From: Rana temporaria
Lineage: Eukaryota; Chordata; Amphibia; Anura; Ranidae
Direction: 5' to 3'
Length of the DNA: 64,000 nt
NCBI RefSeq assembly: GCF_905171775.1
Contig: NC_053489.1
Coordinates: 143,384,142-143,448,141 of the forward strand
Every line of letters starts with the position of its first letter. The stretch's first letter is position 1. The notes under the pieces are model-generated. The model made no database searches. It saw only the letters and a program-made list of their open reading frames with translations, and was not told where the DNA came from. Of the stretch, positions 1 to 11,209 are shown one piece after another. The position numbers and the translations under genes are program-made.

Positions 1-487
1 CACAGTTCAGGCTGGCATGACTTATTGAAAACACTCACCACCACTGAACTTAAAGCAGTAATTTTTTCAACTTTCCAACTATTAAATCTGCCCTTGTTGT
101 TTTAACTTTAGATAGTAAAACATTTTTTTCTGCCAGTAAATACCATATACAGCCCACTTCCTGTTTCTTGTCTGGTAAAAAGCCTAGGCTTATGACATCA
201 TGCACAGCTCTCTCTCACTCTCCTGAGAGTTTGCCAGTAAGGGAGTGGGATGAGTCATAAGAGGGCCAATGAATGCTGCAGAGCTGGAGGTGTGCCTCTG
301 TGTAAATCCAGGAAGTGAACAGGCAGCAGCTTCAGCTGCCCACAGTTAAAATGGTTGCAGCCAGACTTGGTGGAGGAAGATTTCTGCAGCATATTTGGCA
401 AGTACAGAATTCCAGTATATATAAAATAATATGCAAAGTGGTTGGAGGGAAGCTTCAGAATGGCAAAGATGTTTTTATTACAAACTG
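1..487. other. Unassigned intergenic flank
   Basis: No convincing reading frame, RNA gene or inverted-repeat element is visible here. The base composition is ordinary AT-rich vertebrate intergenic DNA. It ends where a GC-rich repeat begins with a TTAGCTAGATTCACG terminus. Confidence 0.4.
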
Positions 488-2075
488 TTAGCTAGATTCA
501 CGTAGTTTGCCGCAACTTTAAGGCGGCGTAGCGTATCGTATTTACGCTATGCCGCCTTAAGTCAGAGAGGCAAGTACTGTATTCTCAAAGTACTTGCCTC
601 CTAACTTGCGGCGGCGTAGCGTAAATGCGGCGGGCGCAAGCGCGCCTAATTCAAAATAGGCTGAGGGGGCATGTTTTATGTTAATATGCTTTGACCTGAC
701 GTGATTGACTTTTTTTGGAACGGCGCATGCGCCGTCCGCCTACATTTCCCAGTGTGCATTGTGGCTAAGTACGCCGCACGGTCCTATTGATTTCGACGTG
801 GACGTAAATCACTATTCACGGACGACTTACGCAAACAACGTAAAATTTTCGAATTTCGAAGCGGGAACGGCGGCCATACTTTAACATTGGCTACGCCACC
901 TAAGGGGCATCTTTAACTTTAGGTGGCCTATCTCTTACGGAAATGGCGTATCTGTACTGCGTTGGTCGGGCGTACGTTCGTGAATAGGCGTATCTAGTGA
1001 TTTACATACTCTACGCCGACCGCAATGGAAGCGCCACCTAGCAGCCAGCCTAAATATTGCACCCTAAGATAGGACGGCGCAAGCCGTCGTATCTTAGATA
1101 GGTTTAACCACTTCCCGACCGCCGCATGTATATGTACATCCACAGAATGGCACGTACAGGCAAATGGGCACGTACAGACGATCAGGACCCCCCCCCGCTC
1201 CGTCGCGATCGCTCCCCGGAGCTGAAGAACGGGGAGAGCCTATGTAAACACGGCTTCCCCGTGCTTCACTGTGGCGGCGTATCGATCGAGTGATCCCTTA
1301 TATAAGGGAGACTCGGTCGATGACGTCAGTCCTACAGCCACACCCCCCTACAGTTGTAAACACACACTAGGTGAACCCTAACTCCTACAGCGCCCCCTGT
1401 GGTTAACTCCCAAACTGCAACTGTCATTTTCACAATAAACAATGCAATTTAAATGCATTTTTTGCTGTGAAAATGACAATGGTCCCAAAAATGTGTCAAA
1501 ATTGTCCGAAGTGTCCGCCATAATGTCGCAGTCACGAAAAAAATCCCTGATCGCCGCCATTAGTAGTAAAAAAAAAAAAATTTATAAAAATTTATAAAAC
1601 TATCCCCTATTTTGTAAACGCTATAAATTTTGCGCAAACCAATCGATAAACGCTTATTGTGATTTTTTTTACTAAAAATAGGTTGAAGAATACGTATCGG
1701 CCTAAACTGAGGGTAAAAAATTTTTTTAGATATGTTTTTGGCCGATATTTATTATAACAAAAAGTAAAAAATATTGCATTTTTTTCAAAATTGTCGCTCT
1801 TTTTTTGTTTATAAAATACATAAAAACCGCAGAGGTGATCAAATACCACCAAAAGAAAGCTCTATTTGTGGGGAAAAAAGGACGCCAATATTGTTTGGGA
1901 GCCACGTCGCACGACCGCGCAATTGTCTGTTAAAGCGACGCAGTGCCGAATCGCAAAACCTGGCCTGGGCATTTAGCTGCCTAAAGGTCTGGGGCTTAAG
2001 TGGTTAAGTGTATCTCTGTTTGAGAATACACTTAAACTTATTTCGGCGCAGATTCTGAGTTAGGTCGGCGTAATA
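488..2075. mobile_element. GC-rich non-autonomous DNA element of ranid type, interrupted
   Basis: It starts TTAGCTAGATTCACG and contains CpG-rich palindromic modules (GGCGGCGTAGCG, ACGGCGCATGCGCCGT, GGACGGCGCAAGCCGTCG). I recognise this style from high-copy repeats of true frogs, but cannot name the family. The element continues after 2007 (GTATCTCTGTTTGAGAATAC). It was therefore split by the TTAA-flanked MITE at 1108-2003. No coding capacity is seen. The right end is diffuse. Confidence 0.55.
1108..2003 (-). mobile_element. TTAA-flanked piggyBac-type MITE, copy A
   Basis: CCACTT at the left end and AAGTGG at the right end are inverted, and each is bordered by TTAA (1104-1107 and 2004-2007), the target duplication typical of piggyBac elements. 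The family hallmark, an AATAGAGCTTTC plus TTTTGGTGGTATTTGATCAC block, is present in reverse orientation at about 1825-1870. There is no transposase, so it would need one in trans. It is nested in the GC-rich element around it. Confidence 0.75.
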
Positions 2076-2973
2076 ATTTTTTGTACTATAAAGTAAATAT
2101 GATCTATTGCACTTGAAGATTTAAATTTTTTAAAAGCTTTAAGCTGCAAATTAAAGTTACATAGTTACATAGTTACAACTCCAGCCACAAATAAAATTGT
2201 AATAACACACAGTTCTTTTCTTATGCAGCAATCCACCAGCTTTTCTTATCTTGCTTGACAAAGTATCCTCTAATTCTTGCTCCATTGCAGCCTTTTGATG
2301 CACACACCAAGGACGTTTTCCATAGAGGAGAGCAATCACTCTAGCTAGCTCCCTGGGTCCTGGGTAATGCCCCCTTGTAGGTGCCCGATATCATTGCGCT
2401 TTCATGTGGGTTGATCAATTTATTAAAAGAGGGAAATTTAGCCTTGCAACTAACATCCTTAGCACTGCCCCACTGTTCATCCTCAGGTCCCTGCACACTA
2501 TATGAAGCACCCTAAAGAATGTGGATTCCTCCTGCCAGGTCCCTCAGCTGCATGATTTTTTTTTTCAGCCCCTTGAAGTGACTGACAATCTAGGGACTAA
2601 AAAGAGAAAAAGTGTAAATAATAACAAGTAAAAAAAACAAGCGATGGGTGCGATTATACAGGGGAGTATAGGTTTCGTATTACATGCTACACAGAGATGG
2701 ATTTTAGTTATCTATAATTGATCTGTGTCCTATAAATAGGTACGTTTTGTCACTTAGTGCCACACATCACAACGTATCCCCAACCAAAAAAAATGTATAG
2801 ACATCTAGATCAAGGCAAGCGGAAGAAAAGATGCTCCAAATGCATCTTCTTCATTTGCATTGCTCACTTTTTAATTATATATGGTGCAAATATAAAGCAG
2901 TACACTTGAAAACATCATGGAATAAAGCCCCATGACAGCAAAATGGGTTCTTGCAGGTTTGAATATATACTTT
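2076..2973. other. Unassigned intergenic stretch
   Basis: AT-rich sequence without credible coding potential. A short GTTACATAGTTACATAGTTAC direct repeat lies at about 2155-2175. Nothing else could be assigned. Confidence 0.35.
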
Positions 2974-3255
2974 GGGGGTTATTTACTAAAGGCAAATCCA
3001 CTACACGTGCACTTAAAATTGCACTGAAAGTGAACATGGAAGTGCAGTCGCTGTAGATCTGAGGGGGACATGCAAGGAAAATAAAAAAAAAAGAGCATTT
3101 TAGTTTGCACATGATTAGGTGATAAAATCAGCAGAGCTTCCCCTCATTTCAGGTCTACCCCTCAGATTTACAGCGACTGCACTTCCAAGTGCAAAATTTA
3201 AGTGCACTTTGCACTTGTAGTGCAAAGTGGATTTGCCTTTCGTAAATAACCCCCT
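2974..3255. mobile_element. MITE with long terminal inverted repeats, first copy
   Basis: The left end GGGGGTTATTTACTAAAGGC is mirrored by GCCTTTCGTAAATAACCCCC at the right end. The interior has two further inverted blocks (GCAGTCGCTGTAGATC near 3045, TACAGCGACTGCAC near 3170). It has no open frame of note. A second copy of the family follows 75 bp downstream. Confidence 0.75.
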
Positions 3256-3331
3256 ATGTGCCTTAGGCCCCATCCGCATCTGAGTGTAGAAATCTATTTA
3301 TTTAAATTGCACCTGTTCACATTAGTACACT

Positions 3332-3544
3332 ATGGGGGTTATTTACGAAAGGAAAATCCACTTTGCACTACAAGTGCAAAGTGCAGTCGCTGTAGATCCA
3401 AGGGGGACATGCAAGGAAAAAAAAAAAAAGAAGCATTTTAGCTTGCACATGATTGGATGATAAAATCAGCAAATCTACTCCTTAGATTCACAGCGACTGC
3501 ACGTCCACGTGCAAAGTGGATTTGCCTTTCATAAATAACCTCCA
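3332..3544. mobile_element. Same MITE family, second shorter copy
   Basis: It starts GGGGGTTATTTACGAAAGG and ends TGCCTTTCATAAATAACC. The core GCAGTCGCTGTAGATC block is shared with the copy at 2974-3255. It is about 70 bp shorter because part of one arm is missing. Confidence 0.72.
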
Positions 3545-3788
3545 TGTGCATATTAATGTTTCCTTGTGCTTGTGTAAGTTTCCTCTCAAACTCCAAAATG
3601 CTGGTAGGTTAATTGGTTTCTGTCTAAATTGGTCAAGAATGTGCACGTGTGTTTGTAGGGAGATGTGTAAGTTGTTGGTGCATTTTAAATGTTTGCCTGT
3701 AATACATTTCAATTCAGGTAGATGTACTCAATTTGCTTGTTTTTAGTTAAGATGTGATAACTTGCATCCTGGCTATGAAGTTCTTTAA

Positions 3789-4567
3789 CCACTTCAGCCC
3801 TGGAAGGATTTGCCCCCTTAATGACTAGGATTTTTTTTTGTGATACGGCACTGCACTGCTTTAACTGACAATTGTGCAGTCATGCAACGCTTTTTTCCCC
3901 ACAAATAGAGCTTTCTTTTGGTGGTATTTGATCACCGCTGCGTTTTTTTTTGTTGCACTATAATATATATCCAAAAAACAAGACATTTTTTTTTTATCAG
4001 TTTAAGCCGATATGTATTCTACATATTTTTGGTAAAAAAAAAATCGCAATAGGTGTATATTGATTGTAGACTTGATAACTTTTGTGCAAAGAAAACTATG
4101 GGATAGACTTTTATTTATTTTTACTGGTAATGGCGGTGATCTGCAATTTTTTGCAGACTGCAACATTGTGGCAGACATTACTACATTGATCAGTGCTATA
4201 ATAATGCACTGATCAATGTAAAAATTACACTGGCAGGGAAGGGGTTAACACTAGGGAGCGACCAAGGGTTAAGGTGTGTTCTAATTGTAGGGGGGGGGGG
4301 GGGGGTGGGCTACCAGGGACATGACAGATTGCTGTTCCTAGTTACTGGGAACAGAAGATCTCTAACTTTATCTGTCAGAATGGGGAATCGCATTGTTTAC
4401 ATAAGAAGTTCCCTGTTCTGTCTCTGTAACTCATGATCGCTGGCGGACAGAGAGTCCGCCAGACCCGCAACCGCCATCTCCTGTGCAAAGACCAACATAC
4501 ACCTAGGGCTCTTTGCGCAGGACAGCCGACCTGCCGCAGTATAATGACGTGCCTGGTCGGCAAGCAG
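3789..4567 (+). mobile_element. TTAA-flanked piggyBac-type MITE, copy B
   Basis: TTAA at 3785-3788 and 4568-4571 flank a unit starting CCACTTCAG. It contains the AATAGAGCTTTC / TTTGGTGGTATTTGATCACC signature at about 3905-3937. The right terminus (GCAGTTAA) is diverged. Apparent short frames inside, such as 4433-4651, are not genes. Confidence 0.72.
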
Positions 4568-4744
4568 TTAAATAGGGCTCAGTTTATTTATTTCTCATTC
4601 AGTGCAGGGGATCTGGGTACAGTCTATTTTAGGGGTAGCCCAGCCTCATGAGAATTTGGTCTTTTGGATTGAACTTTAGAGTTTCTCCTCCCCTTCAACA
4701 CCATCTTGTTCCTCTGAAGGCTGTTGCACACACCAAGTAAATGT

Positions 4745-5045
4745 ATGTATGTATTTATTTATTAGAGGTCTTTATATAGCACCGTCAATATTTACAGCAG
4801 TTTACATATAAATTTACAGCAGTCCCTGCTCAAGGAGCTTACAATCGAAGTTCCCTAACTCACATTTATAAATACACATACTAGGGCCAATTTATACAGA
4901 AGCCAATTAACCTACCAACATGTCTTTGGAGTGTGAGAGGAAACCGTAGTACCCGGAGGAAACCCACGCAGGCACAGGGAGAACATGCCAACTCCAAGTA
5001 GGTAGTACAGTGGTTGGGATTCGAACCAACGACCCTGGTTGCTCA
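4745..5045 (-). mobile_element. tRNA-like SINE-type repeat
   Basis: Read on the minus strand, it contains GGTTCGAATCC (about 5018-5028), a textbook pol III B-box. It also has a conserved ATGTTCTCCCTGTG / GGGTTTCCTCCGGGT core (about 4945-4990) that occurs in dispersed repeats of many fish and amphibians. It is a repeat, not a functional tRNA: no acceptor stem or cloverleaf could be built. Confidence 0.65.
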
Positions 5046-5499
5046 AACATTCTTTATTCAAGGTCACTGAAAAAAGCACAGGACTAGGAAAGCTGTTTTA
5101 GGTTTAAAGTGATACCTAATGCTTTCTCAAAGTATAGCATAAAACACATAAGAGCTTGTAACATGTTCCTGTCTTTTTCTGACATTGATAATATTTGAGC
5201 ATTTACTTGGTATGCAATAATCTTTCAGTTTTGGACAAGAGGCACTGTTAATGAGGAGTGTTTGCACCTGATAGGTACTTTGAGGCTTGTGGGAGGATTA
5301 GCCTGGAGTAGTGTTAGCTCATGGGCTAGCACAAAGGTACCTTAAAAAAAATTAGACAACACGATAATATAATACAACACTTATTTATTTAACTTTGGAA
5401 TTTGTTATGGCCACGGTGTTATCCATAAGGGGTTAAAATAATTATTTAAATAAAATGAATAAGCCATCTTGGCTAAGATATGTTTAACAAATAATTAAA
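5046..5499. other. Unassigned stretch bordering the Ngaro element
   Basis: AT-rich sequence with no recognisable gene. Part of it may be the terminal split repeat of the adjacent Ngaro element. I could not match it to the far end. Confidence 0.3.
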
Positions 5500-5527
5500 T
5501 GGTGTCCATCCAGCCAAAGCTGGACGA

Positions 5528-6175
5528 CTACTCCCCACTGGCCGGAGCCAGCAGAGCAGCAGCTGGCTGAGGCCCCCCCACCACCATGGCTGATTCAATC
5601 AGGCTCTGTAGACCCATATTGAAAATGTCAAGGCCTATTGGCGATAAATGAACCCTATCTTTACGAAACAAACCTGGGACAAACCCTTCCAATTCCGAGT
5701 GGCGGAATGACAAACCACCGGACAAAATTAAAAATCTGTGAATAGTTCTGTTAAGTCTCCTCCGAATCCTGTCCAAATAGAACAGACCACCCTTAGGGGA
5801 CCACAACAACCTAGGGATCATTTCGGAAAATGACAAAACCGAGGATGGAAACATCAGCTTTATTGCATGCAAATCCCTCTTCATTTAGCACAACAATTCC
5901 CAAGTACCCAATTTACCCAGATCATTCGCGCCAGCGTGTAAAACTAAAATTTGAGGGGGGGAGGCCATATACCGGCCAAATATGTTAAGTGTTTCTTAAT
6001 ATTCCGCCAACGTAAACCCCTGACACCAGACCATAAAACTATAAATTACTTAGAGTCCAGACCTAAATTGGTGGAGTAGGATCTGGATCCCGAATGTTTG
6101 GCAGCCCAGAACACATATGAGTGACCTACTATCCACACAACCTTCCTGACGTGATCTGAAAAAGAAAATTACAAG
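5528..6175 (-). pseudogene. SGNH hydrolase domain of the Ngaro element
   Basis: The frame from about 6175 shows the nucleophile block GHSY, then a GAND block (oxyanion Asn), then DRVHLS carrying the catalytic Asp and His near the C terminus. These are the SGNH/GDSL esterase signatures. Domain function in Ngaro elements is unproven; a role on lipids or esters is inferred from family membership. The module is broken by a frame change near 6010-6060 and a TAA just before the Met at 5884. The final 118 codons (5884-5528) are open. Confidence 0.7.
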
Positions 6176-6189
6176 ATTAATCGATCGGG

Positions 6190-6990
6190 GCGAACATATA
6201 ACCTATATCTAGCACAATCCCAACGACCTATATTTTTTAACTTATCTTCTGAGAAACCCAAAGAGTCAGCTGTGGTGGCCGCCCCGATCCTAAACGAATG
6301 GGAAGAAAAGCGAAAACCAGATAGGTTCAAGTGTTTCAAACAAGCAGCAAAAACAGCCTAAAATTGATACCTAGTTAGGAGGTGACAAATCCTTGTGAAC
6401 AAAAAAGCAAACAGCAGACACGGGCCTGACCAACATATACTTCTTGACTTGAAAAACAGGACATAATGATTTGTTTGACGAACTGGATAGAGAGAACCAA
6501 CGACCCTTCCCAACTGGGAAAGACTTCGACCTACAGGGGAAAAGATGAAGAAAACCTTCTTCTATACAAACGTGATCTAACCTAAGGAAAGATAAAGAAC
6601 TCTTGTCCGCAGCCGTAAATTCCCCAATCTTAAGGGCTCCAAAGAAAGCGACTGAAAAGGCAGCTCTAAAAAGAAGGGACTCAAATTCTGATGAACATAC
6701 CTCATGAAGGGACCCAAGGAGATCTACTAACAAAGCGACTGAAATGGGACGCCTGTTGTTGATAGAAGGTCTGGACCTTCTAAAACCTTTGAGAACCTGT
6801 GTAACTTGAAAAAAGGAAGTTAAAGCTGGAAGACCTGCAAACTTCAGAAAAAATTAAACCCCAGCTAGAATTTTCCTCACTGAAGCTGGGCTAAGGTGTG
6901 ACTGGATAAGAGAAGATAAAAAGGTTAAAGATAAATAAGAAGTGACGTTCAAAGGATCCGAACCAACATTCTGACAGAAAGAACACCATC
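6190..6990 (-). pseudogene. Tyrosine recombinase of the Ngaro element
   Basis: The longest open block is 6733-6371 (120 codons), containing the FGALKIGEF segment. In active enzymes this segment holds the first catalytic Arg; here it reads Lys. Further 3', in another frame, HSFRIGAAT (about 6285) supplies the His-x-x-Arg box. GRWDCARYRLYVRP (about 6205) supplies the nucleophilic Tyr. The enzyme would integrate circular cDNA by site-specific-type recombination. Frame breaks and the apparent Arg-to-Lys change make it non-functional. Confidence 0.72.
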
Positions 6991-7069
6991 TGGACCATGA
7001 GAATCTATAATCTAACCAAGTCTAACTTGATACTGAGTTCCTGAGATTACAAAGTATCAGTCCCATATT

Positions 7070-7464
7070 AAGCCCCAGAGGAAATCTGGGCAAGGGGTCC
7101 CATGTTGATCTGCAACTGGAGTCAATTCCCGAAATTTCTTAAACTGCAAACGAGACAAAGCGTCAGCAATATTATTATGCATACCAGCTATGTGCTCAGC
7201 TTTCAACTAAATGTTAAAACGCATACAGTGCAAGACCAGAAATCGCAACAATTTTATCACCGGTTCAGATTTAGAAGATAATGCATTAACGGCAAAAAAG
7301 ACACCCATGTTATCAGTGTGGACCAGAAACCTCCTGTTTTCAAAGGCTTCTTTCCAAACCACCACAGACACTATGACTGGGAATAATTCCAGAAGGACCA
7401 AATTCTGTAAAAATTTCCTCCTGCAACCATTCCTTAGGCCATTTGGTAGCACACTAGTGCCCAT
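7070..7464 (-). pseudogene. RNase H region of the Ngaro element
   Basis: The segment contains LELFPVIVSVVVW, HTDNMGVFFAVN (catalytic Asp in TDN) and, after a stop, EHIAGMHNNIADALSR (the His/Asp end of RNase H). It follows the RT on the same strand, as expected. It degrades the RNA strand of RNA-DNA hybrids during retrotransposition. At least one stop and one frame change separate it from the RT. Confidence 0.65.
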
Positions 7465-7568
7465 TCAGAAAGGCCCTGAAGACCCACCCGCATCTGTGGA
7501 AAATTCCAGCTGACCATAAAATCTTGCTGCCAAACTGTGGAACCATTGAAATTACTCAAAAAAGCATC

Positions 7569-8546
7569 CTAGATCTTAATGTTTTCTCTAATCCCTTTAG
7601 ATATACAGACATGAGCACGCGGGTTCCTAATACCTTTGATGGCCAGGGAGAACCTGCGGGAGAATACCCTAGCCATGGGAATGATTCTGGCTGCAAATGC
7701 GAATAGCCACAGGAGAGACTGGGCTTCCTTCAAAAGAACCTTCTTCCTAGACAAGAATGAAGAGATCATCGATCTCATCTTCTGCAACTTCTGTTCCGGT
7801 AATCTGAATTCCATGGGCTCAGAATCAATGACTATACCCAGAAACTCGATAGACGTTGAAGGAAAAAAATATTTTTCATGTGCCAGAGCCACACCAAATT
7901 CTTCACAAATTCCGCAGAACGCCTGCAAGGCCTCCAAACACTCAGAGGATCCTTCTGTACCAATAAATAAAAAATCGTCCAGATAATGGAGGACAGCCCC
8001 ATGGGGAAATTTTGTGGATAAAACCCAGTGTAAAAACGTGGAAAAGGCTTTGAAATAAAAACAAGAAAGACAAAGAGAACCCAACGGCATACATTTGTCG
8101 AAGAAAAATTTACCCAGAAAATGAAAACCTAAAGAATTGAAACCTTGAGGGTGTACTGGCAGCAGGCGAAAAGCCGACTTGATATCGGCCTTGGCCAGCA
8201 AGGAACCTTGACCCATCCTCCGTAACATGATTAGGGCTTCATCAAAGGATGAATAACATACTGGGGCTATAACAGAGACTTCATCATTCAGAGAGGAGTT
8301 CGGGGGATAGGAAAGATGGTGTATCATCCTGTAACAACCAACCTTTTTTTTGTTAGGAACTATCCCTAGTGGGGACAGGCGAAAATTCGGAAATGGAGGG
8401 ACAGGGAAGGGGCCCGCAATCCTCCCGTACGCCAGTTCCTTTGATATTTTGTCATGTACCACATCCTCATGGGTAAGGGCCGATAGCAAATTCTGAATCA
8501 TAACACAACCTGAGCCTTGAAAAAGAGGGAACCAAAAATCCATCAC
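7569..8546 (-). CDS. Ngaro reverse transcriptase, 325-codon open fragment
   Basis: This is the best-preserved Ngaro module. It shows the palm motif A (AKADIKSAFRLLPVHP, first catalytic Asp), a motif B region (MPLGSLCLSCFYF) and the motif C box YLDDFLF with the two metal-binding Asp residues, followed by a thumb-like segment (IEFLGIVID). It copies the element RNA into cDNA. The frame is open for 325 codons; the first Met is probably not the original start, because in these elements RT follows gag. It ends before RNase H at a stop in front of about 7569. Confidence 0.8.
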   Translation of the reverse strand: MMDFWFPLFQGSGCVMIQNLLSALTHEDVVHDKISKELAYGRIAGPFPVPPFPNFRLSPLGIVPNKKKVGCYRMIHHLSYPPNSSLNDEVSVIAPVCYSSFDEALIMLRRMGQGSLLAKADIKSAFRLLPVHPQGFNSLGFHFLGKFFFDKCMPLGSLCLSCFYFKAFSTFLHWVLSTKFPHGAVLHYLDDFLFIGTEGSSECLEALQAFCGICEEFGVALAHEKYFFPSTSIEFLGIVIDSEPMEFRLPEQKLQKMRSMISSFLSRKKVLLKEAQSLLWLFAFAARIIPMARVFSRRFSLAIKGIRNPRAHVCISKGIRENIKI

Positions 8547-8554
8547 TGAAACCT

Positions 8555-9299
8555 TTAATTAATAGAGCCGCCATCCTGCGATCTGGGTAGCGCTCTAGTC
8601 AGGGGCGCATTCTTACTAGGCTCACTGGGGTCGGTGCCTTTCCCATGACTGTCCCTGGCAAATGACTGAAAAGAGGTTGCGGCTGACTTACGAAAGCACC
8701 TGCTGGCTGCATGTGCACCATTACAGTAGGAGCATTTGTGCTTACACCGACAGTTTGAGAAATTTGCACTGGCCTTCATTGAAGGCAAAGCAAAAACCTT
8801 TGCGAAATGCGTTCTGAGTACTGGCTAGTGGCCGAGCAGTAAACTGAGGCTTTGTTGGTAAAATAAGATTAAGCCACAAACCCACATCCTTAGACCCCCA
8901 ATGTAGTGCAGGGTGGACTGCCAATTTCTGGCGAAAATTCTAATCGTATGTGAACCAAGCAGATCCCCCAAAGTGGCAAAATGATTCGGCAATTATGTCC
9001 AAGTGCTGGAACAAACCAGAGCACTTACCAGGGAAGAGTTCACCCATAACTGCAGCATAGATGCAAAACGCTTGGAGCCAGTTCTGGAAAGTTTTGGGAA
9101 TATCCCGCCTCCTATCCTCCTCAGACCTATCGCCTGATTGTTTGTCAGATTTAGATAAGAACTCTTTAAAGGCGGGCAACAATGATAGCAAATCCAGGAA
9201 TTCGCCCCTCCAAATCTTTTCTTTAACCGCCTTGGGCAGATGAAAGCCCAGCGGAGACAAAACACACGGAAGGGGGTTCTCTAAAAGAAGATTCCCCAA
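8555..9299 (-). pseudogene. C-terminal gag of the Ngaro element with zinc knuckle
   Basis: Open from 9299 to 8940, then the same frame resumes at 8924. A frame change near 8760 leads to CKHKCSYCNGAHAASRCF, a CCHC-like zinc knuckle (about 8700-8755) used by gag proteins to bind RNA. The stretch WLQAFCIYAAVMGELFP resembles gag of DIRS/Ngaro elements. One stop at about 8938 and one frameshift break it. Confidence 0.65.
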
Positions 9300-10125
9300 C
9301 TGTCATAGCTGACGGCCTGAGAGGCAGAGCAGGGTTAATAGCAATTGGAGGGCGAATACCTTTAGAGGTAAACGCTTTCTTGGTGTCCTGCAGAGCAGGG
9401 GCACACGAATCCTGCCAAATGGCACCAACATCATCCATGTAATGCATATCCTTAATGTCATATGCGTTCATATCATTTCTGTCATCATGAAACATATATT
9501 CAGCACCAGCCACCTGTGCCCTCTGACATTCCCCCACTGCATTACCTTGCAGCTGAATGCTTTGTTCTGCACCAATAACTTGTGCCCCTGAAAACTCACC
9601 ACCATCAACATTCCTGGATTGTAAAGTATGATTAGCACCAGACACCCGTGCACCTTGCATAAACTTATCAGCACCATTAACATGCGCCCCCTTAAATTGT
9701 TGTAACACATTAGACAATTAATCAATTAGAACTGAGAATTGTGAAACAGCAGGAATAATACCTTTCTCACCATCAGGGACCAAAACTGACTGCTCGCTCG
9801 CCTCCTCAGCTGGGGGGCGAGTAGCGCTGCTCTCCCGTGGACAAGATGCTTCCTGTGACACAGCCTTGACTTTTTTCTCCAGGCTTGCCAGCTGAGAAGA
9901 AGCAGCTGCACTCTGACCTTTCTTCTTTCTTCCTGGCTGTTGCCTCGTTCTGCCCCCGACCGCAGCCGAGCCTTTCTTCAGCACAGGGGGAGTGAATGCG
10001 GGTGGGGCTGAGTCATTCTCCTCCCTCAGGCACCGCAGCAGCCATTCTTCTCCACCTCTGCTCTCAGCCCTCTCCAGCAGCTGACACAGGAGGGCCTTAC
10101 GGCTGCTGGGAGAACGATGCTTCAT
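9223..10125 (-). pseudogene. N-terminal gag of the Ngaro element
   Basis: A Met at 10125 opens a basic, Ser/Gln-rich region (RTRQQPGRKKKG). The frame is interrupted only by one TAA at 9718-9720, then continues to 9223. The second half has an unusual degenerate repeat around GA-x-V-x-GA (GAHVNGAD, GARVSGAN, GAQVIGAE, AQVAGAE). A frameshift near 9230-9300 disconnects it from the C-terminal part. Function as a capsid precursor is inferred from position. Confidence 0.55.
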
Positions 10126-10527
10126 ATCAGGAGCTCTGCGTCGCTGGCTGACAGGAACGGTCTGAGGGACCGCCGCGCTCAGTCCCTTTTATCAACTTCT
10201 TCCGCGTGGGTTATTCAACCGCCCAAAGCGGCCAATCAGCTGCTCCGTCCTGACGACCAATCCCACGGCTGTTGCTGCCCAGTTACGGCGCGTATACCTG
10301 CATGATAAAACAAATCAGGAGAACTACACGCTCTCCCTTTGAGCCAGCGCATGCTGGTCCAGCTTATTGCTGTGACCTTTCATGCTTTTTTTTTTAGGTT
10401 CCTTGCTCACCCTTGCTCCTTCCTAACCTAGATTTTTCAAGGAGAAAATGAGCACATCTAAACACAACCTCCACCAAAATGTAACTTCTCTCCTCTAAGG
10501 CCAGCATGCTATCCTAAGTCACACTTG

Positions 10528-10868
10528 GGCTCCATTCACACTTGTGCAACTTGTCATACAACTTTGGACACTAAAGTCACATGACATGTCTTTTTAACCA
10601 CCACCATTCAAATATGTGCAAATTAGTTGCAGCGATTTTAAAAAGGTTCCTGCACTACTTTGGGCCAACTTTCATGCGTGCATTCAGTGCCATAGACTGC
10701 AATGTAAACCCTTAAAAGTTGCATGAAAGTCGCACCTGAATTTTATAAATGCGACAGATGTCCATTATCATTGGTTAAAAACCAAAGTAGCACCCATCCA
10801 GAATTGGGTCAAAAATGCGTCGACGTTGCACTCTAAATGTGGGGGATTGCACAAGTGTGAGTGGAGCC
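10528..10868. mobile_element. MITE with GGCTCCATTCACACTTGTGC ends
   Basis: The left end GGCTCCATTCACACTTGTGC is matched in inverted form by GCACAAGTGTGAGTGGAGCC at the right. The interior is non-coding. Confidence 0.72.
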
Positions 10869-10870
10869 TT

Positions 10871-11209
10871 ATGACCCGTACACATGATCCGACAGATCGT
10901 GCAACTTTTTTTGCTTAATAGTCGCACGTAGAAATTAAACAGGTTACTAAAGTCAATAATATTCTCATACAACAGAAAAAAAAATTCGGAAGTGATGTGT
11001 TGTAATGGGTGTGTATTGTATTTTCGGACAACTGTACTGACTAAACGAAAATCTTACGATCTGGTATCGTACAAGGAAAATGTTCGTGCTTGTCCGAACG
11101 AATAATATCAGATGAATTGTCACGATTGGCTCTCGAAAGCTCCGTACTAACGATCATGTCAAAAGCGGTATTTTTTTTGTCCGATTTTCGGATCGTGTGT
11201 ACGGGCCAT
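10871..11209. mobile_element. MITE with GTACACATGATCCGA ends
   Basis: ATGACCCGTACACATGATCC at the left is inverted as GGATCGTGTGTACGGGCCAT at the right. It abuts the previous MITE and the next one, a three-element cluster. The short frame at 11154-11345 spans two elements and is not a gene. Confidence 0.72.

Larger units (their letters stand above)
5500..10330 (-). mobile_element. Ngaro-like tyrosine-recombinase retrotransposon, decayed
   Basis: On the minus strand the domain order is gag with zinc knuckle (10125-8555), reverse transcriptase (8546-7569), RNase H (7464-7070), tyrosine recombinase (6990-6190) and SGNH hydrolase (6175-5528). A recombinase in place of a DDE integrase, together with an SGNH domain, is characteristic of vertebrate Ngaro elements of the DIRS order. 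Stops and frameshifts break every module except the RT. The ends are approximate: the split direct repeats expected of Ngaro were not resolved. Confidence 0.85.

Noticed and set aside
5018..5045. Possible tRNA gene
   Set aside because: Only a B-box-like GGTTCGAATCC is present; no A box at proper distance and no cloverleaf, so it is a SINE-type repeat.
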